In this document: positions 1 to 5,409 of the stretch, in pieces
Layout: each line of letters starts with the position of its first letter
Numbering within the stretch: position 1 is the first letter of the stretch
Assembly: GCA_964477275.1 (NCBI GenBank)
Contig: CAYZDV010000130.1
Span: 1 to 5,409, forward strand
Direction: 5' to 3'
Source of the DNA: CAYZDV01 sp964477275
GTDB taxonomy: Bacteria; Acidobacteriota; Aminicenantia; Aminicenantales; Aminicenantaceae
DNA length: 5,409 nt
Made by a program: the position numbers and the translations under genes
The notes under the pieces: generated by a model
Told to the model about the DNA's origin: nothing
The model's database searches: none
What the model saw: the letters and a program-made list of their open reading frames with translations, nothing else

Positions 1-2130
1 CCATTCTTTGTCGCGAGGCAGAGAAACTGCCCATCTGGGCAGAATGACCGTGCTTTGGTAGGTGAGGTCAAACCCCTTTTCAGACTGGGAAATGGTTTCG
101 ACAGGAAACCACCACAGGTCTGATTCCTGATCGGCAGAGAGGGAGACGGAGAATTTTTCCAGCCGGTTTTCCACCACCACGGTTTTCACGCCGGCCTTCG
201 TGCCTGAAGTCGCCATGAGATAACGGCTTTCATCTTTCCGGGGAAAGAAGAGGCTCACTTCCGGAATGTTGCCGGCCAGCATGGCGAAGTTGAACTCCAC
301 TCCAAAAACCAGATTCAGGGCTTTATCGCCTCTGTTGATGAGCCTGTAATCAATGTCCAGGCACGGCTCATTATACACCAAACGGACATGTTTGACTATT
401 TCTGCAGGGACAGAGTTATTCTGCCAGATTATCCCTTTTCTTCTGAGAGTGAGCGTGACTCTTTCCTTTTCTTTCTTGAGCTTATGTTCGTAGGGATGCC
501 GGCCGAAATCGGCCCGCTCCTTGAGATCGCGGGCCCTGAAGCGGGCCAGGTCCACACCGGGATCGAGAAGATGGTCCGCCAGGCAGGCCCGCCTCGAGTC
601 GTCATAGACAAGAAGCTCTTTCATGCGCTCCATATCGCCGCTCTTGTTGATCTCATGGATGCTGGTGCGCTCTTCTGGAGAGCGGCTGGCCTTTTCTTTT
701 AGGCTCTCTGAGATGGTTTGATGGTAATGCTCGAAGCGCCGGGCCAGGGTGTTGACCAGGTTGAAATTGTTCGGCTTGTAATCCAGCTCGACCATGGTCC
801 CGCCTTCTCCCGGGTCAAAATAGGCCTTCAACCAGCGGTTGTTGAGAATGACTTCAGGAGAACCATCTCCGTCCATGTCCGTGACCTCAGCCTCCACCCA
901 GCTCTCATCATTCTTATGGATAATGGACTCGATGGTTTTTTCTCCCTCAATCAGATGGCGGTAGAGCGCATCCCGGAGATGAGGAAGGTAGAGACCTCCG
1001 AAGATACCATGCCAGTAGCCGTCATTGCACTGGGATTTGAGAAGCGCTGTGCGGGCCGCCTCCAGGGATTTCCTCCGCTGCGGGTCGTCCGTCATCTCCC
1101 CGGCCATTTTCTGCACGGACCGGCTGAGGCCCAGCATCTTTTTATGGAGGTGGTTACTTTCGGGATACTTGACGAAGAAATTCCTCCAGATTCCTCCTTT
1201 GAGAAATCCTTTGTATCTTTCGAGAAGGTCCTCTGCCTTGAGCTTGCGGATCAGGTTCTGGTATTCCACAGCCTGGCCGGCGGGAAGGGACCATTCGCCC
1301 ATATTGAAATAGGAGCAGACAGGAAGATAGATGAGCCCGGCCGGAGAAAAGTTTTGCCGGTATTCACTGCAGGTGGTGGTCTCAATCCATTGGCTGTTTT
1401 CCTCCAGGGCGCGCAGGAAATTTTCCAGCCATCCTTCCTCGTACACCCACTTCCTGGTGCCCGGCCAGCAGCCGAACTTCTCGCCGTCGTCCACGATCAC
1501 GAGCAGCGGGTTTTCTCCGTGCTCGGACATCTGCCGGAGATAGTCGATGGTGTTCTCCACCTTCTGGAAAGGAGTGGAATACCTCAGACGTTCGCTGATG
1601 GGAAAGAGCGAAAAGAGAGAACCCTCTTCTTCGGTATTGAAGTAGCCGAGGAGCTGGTCCTCCTTCAGGCCGGCTGCCTTGAAATGAAAATCGTCGACCA
1701 GGGCAAACTCCACTCCGGCCCCGGGAAGTGTTCGGGCCAGCTTCGTCTCCCAGATGCGCTCGGCCAGCCACATGCCCCGGGGCTGAAGGTGGAACCTCCG
1801 GCTGATGAACCGTGTCAGCCTCTGGACCTGTTCGACCTGGTCTTTTTCCGGAATAACAGTGAGAATGGCTTCATAATAGCTTCCGGTCAGAATCTCCGCC
1901 TGTCCCCTGTGGACAAGCCTTTCCAGGAGCTCCAGGAATTCCGGATGTTTTTCCTCCATCCAGTCCAGGAGAACACCGGTGTAGTGGAGCACAACTTTGA
2001 TCTTCGGGTGCCCGGAAACGACCCGCAGGAAGGGGAGGTAGGCGTCTTCGTAGATTCTCTCCATGACATGCTCAAAGTTGCCGACAGGTTGATGGCAGTG
2101 GCAGCCGAAGATCAGACGGATTTTCCTCAT
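1..2130 (-). CDS. GH57 4-α-glucanotransferase, 3' end cut by window edge
   Basis: Probable 4-α-glucanotransferase (EC 2.4.1.25), which transfers α-1,4-glucan segments between maltooligosaccharide or glycogen chains, probably in the cytoplasm since no signal peptide is seen. I translated the minus strand from ATG at 2130 to position 1 and found 710 codons without a stop. GH57 motifs appear in order: HCHQPVGN (residues 11-18), GQAEILTGSYYE (76-87), GMWLAERIWE (119-128, expected nucleophile E124) and VIVDDGEKFG (211-220, expected acid/base D215, or D214). This matches the Thermococcus litoralis enzyme family, where Glu123 and Asp214 are catalytic. Downstream come a DUF1925-like part with NDGYWHGIFGGLYLPHLR (369-386) and a DUF1926-like β-rich part (about 400-710). 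The text ends near the family's usual C-terminus, so probably only some ten to twenty residues are missing. No good ribosome-binding site precedes the ATG; translation is probably coupled to the GH57 gene ending six bases upstream. An α-amylase annotation is possible, but the whole-length architecture favours the transferase. Confidence 0.9.
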   Translation of the reverse strand, partial: MRKIRLIFGCHCHQPVGNFEHVMERIYEDAYLPFLRVVSGHPKIKVVLHYTGVLLDWMEEKHPEFLELLERLVHRGQAEILTGSYYEAILTVIPEKDQVEQVQRLTRFISRRFHLQPRGMWLAERIWETKLARTLPGAGVEFALVDDFHFKAAGLKEDQLLGYFNTEEEGSLFSLFPISERLRYSTPFQKVENTIDYLRQMSEHGENPLLVIVDDGEKFGCWPGTRKWVYEEGWLENFLRALEENSQWIETTTCSEYRQNFSPAGLIYLPVCSYFNMGEWSLPAGQAVEYQNLIRKLKAEDLLERYKGFLKGGIWRNFFVKYPESNHLHKKMLGLSRSVQKMAGEMTDDPQRRKSLEAARTALLKSQCNDGYWHGIFGGLYLPHLRDALYRHLIEGEKTIESIIHKNDESWVEAEVTDMDGDGSPEVILNNRWLKAYFDPGEGGTMVELDYKPNNFNLVNTLARRFEHYHQTISESLKEKASRSPEERTSIHEINKSGDMERMKELLVYDDSRRACLADHLLDPGVDLARFRARDLKERADFGRHPYEHKLKKEKERVTLTLRRKGIIWQNNSVPAEIVKHVRLVYNEPCLDIDYRLINRGDKALNLVFGVEFNFAMLAGNIPEVSLFFPRKDESRYLMATSGTKAGVKTVVVENRLEKFSVSLSADQESDLWWFPVETISQSEKGFDLTYQSTVILPRWAVSLPRDKEW

Positions 2131-2136
2131 GGCCGC

Positions 2137-3810
2137 TTACAGCTTTTCTTCCTCGGAGACGTGGAGGCGCTCGGGAATCTTTTTTCCGATGATCCTGTAC
2201 ATTTCAGCCAGGTGCATCTTCTGGAGCGCGGCGAATTTCCTCTCATTTTCAGGCTGGTCTCCTGTTCTCAGCCACCAGAACCAGTCGCTTCCTTCCGCGG
2301 TATAGATGGCATGGAGAGCTCTTTCGATAGTCCCGGCTTTGTGCTGTCTTTCCTCCGGGCTGAGCCCGGACATCCATTCCTGGAGAGCCTGCCGGGCGTC
2401 AAACAGGTCATTCCAGGCCTCATTTTTGGCCGGTTCTCCGATCCAGGTGGAAAAATTCCCGTCGATCCAGGACCCGGGCGCGACGGTCTTTAATGAATGA
2501 TGCAGACGGCCGTGATGGAGGGAGAGGAATTCAGAGAATGTTGTCGGCCGGAACTCGCGGGAGTCGATGATCTTCCTGTAGACGGAGAGCAGAAAGACTT
2601 CTCCTCCCCGGGGATAGTATTCCCAGGCATTTTCGCCGTCCATGACGATGGAGATGATGTGAGGTCCCGGTCTTTCTTTCAGGCTGTTCTTCAGCTCCAG
2701 AAGACGGTTGAAGAAGTCGCTGGCGGCTTTCTCCTCATCCCATGAGGAATAGACGAAACTGATGAGGTTGGACAGGGATTTGCTGCGGAAAAAGATGGCC
2801 ACTTCACCCTGGCCGGCCTGAAATCGATGGGGGGAGTATATTTTTTCTGCCGGAAAGGAACTGCCGGCTCCGGCGCCGTCTTCGGCCGCGGCCAGGGATT
2901 TGGCGAGAATCGTCTCGTCTGTGGCCAGCCAGCGAATTCCTTGCCGGGCGGCCAGCTCCAGGACTTTCGCACTCAATGCGCCTTCCGGCGGCCACATCCC
3001 CTGGGCTTCTCTTCCGAACAGTCCGGCATAATACTGAAGAGCCAGGCGGATCTGGGCCTCTGCATCCTCAGCGTGCCGGAAGCGGCGGCGGGGCAGCTTC
3101 GCTCCCGGAAGAGCCTCCTGGGCCGACTGCGTGTCGCAGATAAGGGGAAGGAGAGGATGGTAAAAAGGCGAGACAGAAATCTCGATGTCTCCTCTCTCCT
3201 GAAGCTTTTTGTAGATGGGCAAAATCCGGGTGATCAGGTCCTGCTGCCTGGAGAGCAGGAGAGCCTTTTCTTTCTCGGTGAAATTCCTTTCTTTTTCGAC
3301 GACTGGAGCCAGGGCCGCATCTTTTTTGAGCGCAGGCCCGGACCAGGCGAGGTTGAAGAGCACCTGCAGGTCGAGATAATCCGCGGCGCTGAAATCGTCG
3401 AGGGCTTCATCAACATGCGGCCCCTGCCGGAAGCGTTTTTCCCACAGTTCGCTGTACCGGGAGGAAGGGGCGATTTTTCTTTCTTTGTGCACGGTGAAAA
3501 AGTTTTTCAGGATGAAAAGCTTTTCGTCCCGGGAAAGACGGGAAGCAGGCGTCAGAGTGCAATCGAGATAAGGATCTCTTGCCGAGCCCCGGGCGTAATT
3601 CTCGAGCTGGATAAAAAGGGAAGGCACGATGTTGAAGACCGCTTTTATTCCGGGCACGGCTTCGATGAAGGCGGCCATGTCGAAATAATCCTTGACGGCG
3701 TGAAGCCGGACCCAGGGAAGAACAGACCTTCCCTCGCGGGGACTGAGGTAGATGGGCTGGTGCATGTGCCAGAGAAAGGTGATAAAGATATGAGCTTCAT
3801 CGCCGGCCAT
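2137..3810 (-). CDS. GH57 family α-amylase-like glycoside hydrolase (COG1449 type)
   Basis: A 557-residue retaining glycoside hydrolase of family GH57, expected to act on α-1,4- or α-1,6-linked glucans; the exact reaction cannot be read from sequence. Motifs in order: HMHQPIY (residues 15-21), GDIEISVSPFYHP (207-219), GMWPPEGALS (271-280, expected nucleophile E276), SIVMDGENAWEYY (387-399, expected acid/base D391) and TTFSEF (423-428). The C-terminal part has GSWIDGNFSTWIGEP (446-460) and GSDWFWW (507-513), signatures I associate with the COG1449 α-amylase/α-mannosidase group rather than with GH57 branching enzymes. There is no signal peptide, so it is probably cytoplasmic and handles stored glucan. 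The usual GDDH-like sequence after GSDWFWW is altered here to TGDQPENE. The ATG at 3810 precedes the first motif by a normal distance; AGAGGA lies 11 bases upstream and AAGGA directly abuts the ATG, so the initiation signal is not ideal. It is probably co-transcribed with the next gene and may have its own promoter (3849-3876). Alternative activities include amylopullulanase or a glucanotransferase. Confidence 0.9.
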   Translation of the reverse strand: MAGDEAHIFITFLWHMHQPIYLSPREGRSVLPWVRLHAVKDYFDMAAFIEAVPGIKAVFNIVPSLFIQLENYARGSARDPYLDCTLTPASRLSRDEKLFILKNFFTVHKERKIAPSSRYSELWEKRFRQGPHVDEALDDFSAADYLDLQVLFNLAWSGPALKKDAALAPVVEKERNFTEKEKALLLSRQQDLITRILPIYKKLQERGDIEISVSPFYHPLLPLICDTQSAQEALPGAKLPRRRFRHAEDAEAQIRLALQYYAGLFGREAQGMWPPEGALSAKVLELAARQGIRWLATDETILAKSLAAAEDGAGAGSSFPAEKIYSPHRFQAGQGEVAIFFRSKSLSNLISFVYSSWDEEKAASDFFNRLLELKNSLKERPGPHIISIVMDGENAWEYYPRGGEVFLLSVYRKIIDSREFRPTTFSEFLSLHHGRLHHSLKTVAPGSWIDGNFSTWIGEPAKNEAWNDLFDARQALQEWMSGLSPEERQHKAGTIERALHAIYTAEGSDWFWWLRTGDQPENERKFAALQKMHLAEMYRIIGKKIPERLHVSEEEKL

Positions 3811-3848
3811 TCCTTCTCGTTTCCTCTGCTTCCTTTTAGATTTTTTAT

Positions 3849-3876
3849 ATTATGAAAAAGACCCCCGCCTTGTCAA
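3849..3876 (-). promoter_or_regulatory. Near-consensus σ70-type promoter for the GH57 pair
   Basis: On the minus strand a perfect -35 box TTGACA (3876-3871) is followed after 16 bases by CATAAT (3854-3849), which matches five of six -10 positions. The -35 box overlaps the TGA stop codon of glgC (3875-3873). Transcription would start near 3842, giving a leader of about 32 bases before the GH57 ATG at 3810. The surrounding stretch is AT-rich, unlike the genes on either side. The promoter is inferred from sequence only and assumes a housekeeping sigma factor of the usual specificity. Confidence 0.55.
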
Positions 3877-5150
3877 ATGACTGTTCCGCTGGGGATGACG
3901 GCGTTTTTGGGAATGACGATGAGTCCGCCAACGATCGAGTAATGATCGGTGGTTTCGTCCCCGATTCCCCTGGCGTTGACGAGCTTTACTCCGTCGCCGA
4001 TCCGGGCATTTTTGTCGATAATGGCGTTGCGAATCTCGCAGTTGCTGCCGATGCCGATGCTGGGGACTCCCTGGGCCGCATTCTGCCCGATCTCTTCTCT
4101 GGATTCAAAAAAGTCAGCACCCATGATCACCGAGCGCTCGATCGTCGAATGTTCTCCAATCCGGGAGCGGATGCCGATGATGGAATGGATAATCCGGGAA
4201 CGGTTGATGATGCTGCCTTCGCAGAGAATAGAATTATGAACGTCAGCCGAGAGGAGCTTGGACCCGGGCAGGAAACGGGCATGGGTGAAGATCGGTTTTT
4301 CCTCGTCGTACAGGTTGAATCGCGGAAGGGGTAGGGTGAGCTCGATGTGGGCGTCAAAGAAGCTGCGGATGGTTCCGATATCTTCCCAGTAACCTTCGAA
4401 GAAGTAGGCATAAACTCTTTTTCGCCTGATGGCAAAAGGAATGACCTCTCTTCCAAAGTCTTCGAAATCCGTATGTTCCAGAAGCTCTTTGAGCACTTCC
4501 CAGTTGAAAATGTAGATTCCCATGGAGGCCAGGTGGGTCCGTCCTGAAGCTTCAAGGCCGAATTGAGCAAAAGCCTGCTCCGGGACTTTCATTTTTTCCA
4601 GCCGGCCCGGCTCTTTTGGCTTTTCCAGAAAGGAGGTGATTCTTCCCGCTTTGTTGACTTTCATCACCCCGAATTCCGTCGCCTGTGCGGAGAAGACAGG
4701 GTAGACGGATACGCTGATGTCGGCTTTTTTCTTCAGGTGAAAATCGATAAACTTTCGGTAGTCCATGCGGTAGAGATGATCACCGGAAAGGATCAACACC
4801 AGGTCTCCCTCTGTCCGGAAAAAACTCAGGTTCTGACGGACAGAGTCCGCTGTTCCCTGATACCAGTCCCGGCTTTCCAGAGTCTGTTGAGCAGAGAGGA
4901 CGGTGACGAAATCCTTGCTGAAGTTGTCAAAGGAGTAGGTCAGGAAGATGTGCCGGTGGAGCGATTCGCTGCTGAACTGGGTCAGGATGAAAATCTTGCG
5001 CAGCCCGGAATGGATGCAGTTGCTGATCGGAAAATCGATGAGCCGGAATCGGCCGGCAATGGGAACAGCCGGCTTGCTCCGCTTTTTTGTCAGCGGATAA
5101 AGCCGGCTGCCCGAGCCGCCTGCGAGGATGATGGAGACAACTTTGGCCAT
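3873..5150 (-). CDS. glgC: Glucose-1-phosphate adenylyltransferase (ADP-glucose pyrophosphorylase)
   Basis: Makes ADP-glucose and pyrophosphate from ATP and glucose-1-phosphate, the committed and allosterically regulated step of bacterial glycogen synthesis, in the cytoplasm as a homotetramer. The 425 residues match the normal bacterial length. The N-terminal nucleotidyltransferase domain shows AGGSGSRLYPLTKKRSKPAVP (10-30, ATP site), WYQGTADSVRQN (96-107), SGDHLYRMDY (122-131, metal-binding D124), FLEKP (174-178, sugar-phosphate lysine K177) and YWEDIGT (254-260). From about residue 300 it is a left-handed β-helix with hexapeptide-like repeats. The C-terminus (IIDKNARIGDGV, 377-388; ending KNAVIPSGTVI) resembles cyanobacterial and plant enzymes more than the E. 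coli one. K380 and K415 align with the lysines that bind 3-phosphoglycerate in Anabaena and spinach (from memory), so activation by that effector is plausible. The start at 5150 is supported by AAAGGA seven bases upstream and by the family's usual MxKVxxIILAGG opening. It is first in the cluster; the GH57 gene begins 62 bases after its stop. Confidence 0.96.
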   Translation of the reverse strand: MAKVVSIILAGGSGSRLYPLTKKRSKPAVPIAGRFRLIDFPISNCIHSGLRKIFILTQFSSESLHRHIFLTYSFDNFSKDFVTVLSAQQTLESRDWYQGTADSVRQNLSFFRTEGDLVLILSGDHLYRMDYRKFIDFHLKKKADISVSVYPVFSAQATEFGVMKVNKAGRITSFLEKPKEPGRLEKMKVPEQAFAQFGLEASGRTHLASMGIYIFNWEVLKELLEHTDFEDFGREVIPFAIRRKRVYAYFFEGYWEDIGTIRSFFDAHIELTLPLPRFNLYDEEKPIFTHARFLPGSKLLSADVHNSILCEGSIINRSRIIHSIIGIRSRIGEHSTIERSVIMGADFFESREEIGQNAAQGVPSIGIGSNCEIRNAIIDKNARIGDGVKLVNARGIGDETTDHYSIVGGLIVIPKNAVIPSGTVI

Positions 5151-5157
5151 GCGGTGG

Positions 5158-5163
5158 TCCTTT
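5158..5163 (-). promoter_or_regulatory. Ribosome-binding site of glgC
   Basis: The minus strand reads AAAGGA, ending seven bases before the ATG at 5150. Spacing and sequence fit a Shine-Dalgarno site well and fix the glgC start. It is the clearest initiation signal in the window; neither GH57 gene has one as good. Confidence 0.75.
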
Positions 5164-5185
5164 TTTCACCTTTTTCCTGGTTGTC

Positions 5186-5218
5186 AGTATATATGAAAGC
5201 ACACAAAAATGCATGCAA
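5186..5218 (-). promoter_or_regulatory. Weak promoter candidate for glgC in an AT-rich leader
   Basis: The stretch 5181-5222 is AT-rich between more GC-rich flanks. On the minus strand it holds TTGCAT (5218-5213) and overlapping -10-like words: CATATA (5195-5190, spacer 17), TATATA (5193-5188, spacer 19) and TATACT (5191-5186, spacer 21). No combination has both a good -10 and a good -35 at ideal spacing, so the position is approximate. An 8-bp palindrome, TGCATGCA (5210-5217), overlaps the -35-like word. The TTGTCAG word occurs on both sides of the stretch (5181-5187 and 5220-5226), which could be chance. Confidence 0.25.
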
Positions 5219-5250
5219 ATTGTCAGCATTTCTTCTTCTGTGATAAGGGT

Positions 5251-5294
5251 GAGGCTTTGGGGGTTCGCTGGACGTTTGTTTTCCCCAAACCCTC
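5251..5294. repeat. Inverted repeat (12-bp arms, 20-base loop) upstream of glgC
   Basis: GAGGCTTTGGGG (5251-5262) and CCCCAAACCCTC (5283-5294) are complementary at 11 of 12 positions, with one C·C mismatch, around a 20-base loop. Either strand could form a stem-loop. No run of T follows on either strand, so it is not a textbook intrinsic terminator. It lies about 100 bases before the glgC ATG and 11 bases after a possible upstream stop codon (5305). It could be a weak or factor-assisted terminator of the preceding gene, an mRNA-stabilising 3' structure, or a leader structure for glgC. Confidence 0.5.
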
Positions 5295-5304
5295 GGCCTG
5301 CCGG

Positions 5305-5409
5305 TCAGTTTGCCTTCACGGATTCAGGAATACGTCCATGGATAATCGTTTCACCGGGGACATTTTTCTCGGTTTTTCGCTCTTTTTGTGTTATGAATGG
5401 GAAGAAGAC
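5305..5409 (-). CDS. Possible C-terminal tail of an upstream gene (unidentified)
   Basis: Reading the minus strand from the window edge, one frame stays open for 34 codons to TGA at 5307-5305. The tail is charged and hydrophilic, with QKERKTEKN in its first half and ending GRIPESVKAN. I do not recognise it, and 34 open codons are easily reached by chance. In its favour, the stop sits 11 bases before the inverted repeat at 5251-5294, where a gene end would be expected, and the orientation agrees with the rest of the cluster. Against it, third codon positions are less GC-rich than in the neighbouring genes. A short frame starting at 5338 on the other strand competes with it. Confidence 0.3.
   Translation of the reverse strand, partial: VFFPFITQKERKTEKNVPGETIIHGRIPESVKAN

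Noticed and set aside
388..702. Plus-strand open frame of 104 codons
   Set aside because: It lies entirely antisense to the C-terminal part of the glucanotransferase, which reads through without interruption on the minus strand.
1..2130. Possible frameshift or broken gene, because this long region shows only short closed frames with both a start and a stop
   Set aside because: Manual translation from 2130 down to 1 gives one uninterrupted frame with all GH57 and DUF1926 features; the gene simply continues past the window edge.
718..2493. Plus-strand open frame of 591 codons
   Set aside because: It is antisense to both GH57 genes, whose motifs are unmistakable on the minus strand. Its translation shows no recognisable domain. 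It crosses the gene junction because the two GH57 genes share a frame, so one antisense frame stays open over both.
2827..3855. Plus-strand open frame of 342 codons
   Set aside because: It is antisense to the amylase-like GH57 gene and has no recognisable motif; it is explained by the base composition of the real gene.
5181..5226. Direct repeat TTGTCAG at 5181-5187 and 5220-5226 flanking the glgC promoter candidate
   Set aside because: A repeated seven-base word is expected by chance in a stretch of this size, and the copies are not part of a longer symmetric motif.
4563..5243. Plus-strand open frame of 226 codons
   Set aside because: It is antisense to the N-terminal catalytic domain of glgC, which is certain from its motifs. 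The frame runs on into the glgC leader only because that leader happens to lack stops in this frame.
5338..5409. Possible divergent plus-strand gene start (MDNRFTGDIF...) with AGGA eight bases upstream
   Set aside because: Only 24 codons are visible, with no recognisable sequence and no GC bias at third positions. It overlaps the competing minus-strand tail, which fits the local orientation better. It cannot be excluded, because it runs off the window.

Overview
The window is part of a bacterial α-glucan (glycogen) metabolism cluster. All three substantial genes lie on the minus strand, so transcription runs from high to low coordinates: glgC (5150 to 3873), a family GH57 glycoside hydrolase (3810 to 2137), and a second, distantly related GH57 protein of the 4-α-glucanotransferase type (2130 to beyond position 1). 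DNA coding on the minus strand fills almost everything from 1 to 5150. Only the last ~260 bases (5151-5409) are non-coding or uncertain.

Region by region: 1-2130 holds the 4-α-glucanotransferase, open to the window edge and probably lacking only a short C-terminal tail. 2131-2136 is a six-base gap in which the two GH57 genes sit in the same reading frame, separated by one TAA. 2137-3810 is the amylase-like GH57 gene. 3811-3872 is a short AT-rich gap with a near-consensus promoter whose -35 box overlaps the glgC stop codon. 3873-5150 is glgC. 5151-5304 is the glgC leader, with a clear ribosome-binding site, a weak promoter candidate and a 12-bp-arm inverted repeat. 5305-5409 may be the tail of an upstream minus-strand gene.

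The likely joint role: GlgC makes ADP-glucose, the committed precursor of bacterial glycogen. The 4-α-glucanotransferase moves maltooligosaccharide segments between chains, and the other GH57 enzyme probably cleaves or rearranges α-1,4/1,6-glucan. No glycogen synthase or branching enzyme is visible; they would have to lie outside the window. The internal promoter suggests the two GH57 genes can be expressed separately from glgC.

The organism is a bacterium with moderately GC-rich DNA. GlgC has the cyanobacterial/plant-like C-terminus, and paired GH57 enzymes are common in anaerobic and thermophilic lineages such as Acidobacteriota/Aminicenantes, Nitrospirota and relatives of the Deltaproteobacteria. 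This placement is an inference from gene content only and is weak. I found no mobile element, CRISPR array, tRNA or rRNA, and nothing that amounts to a new biological system. The points most worth a second look are the in-frame GH57-stop-GH57 junction, the promoter overlapping the glgC stop, and the probable effector-site lysines in GlgC.
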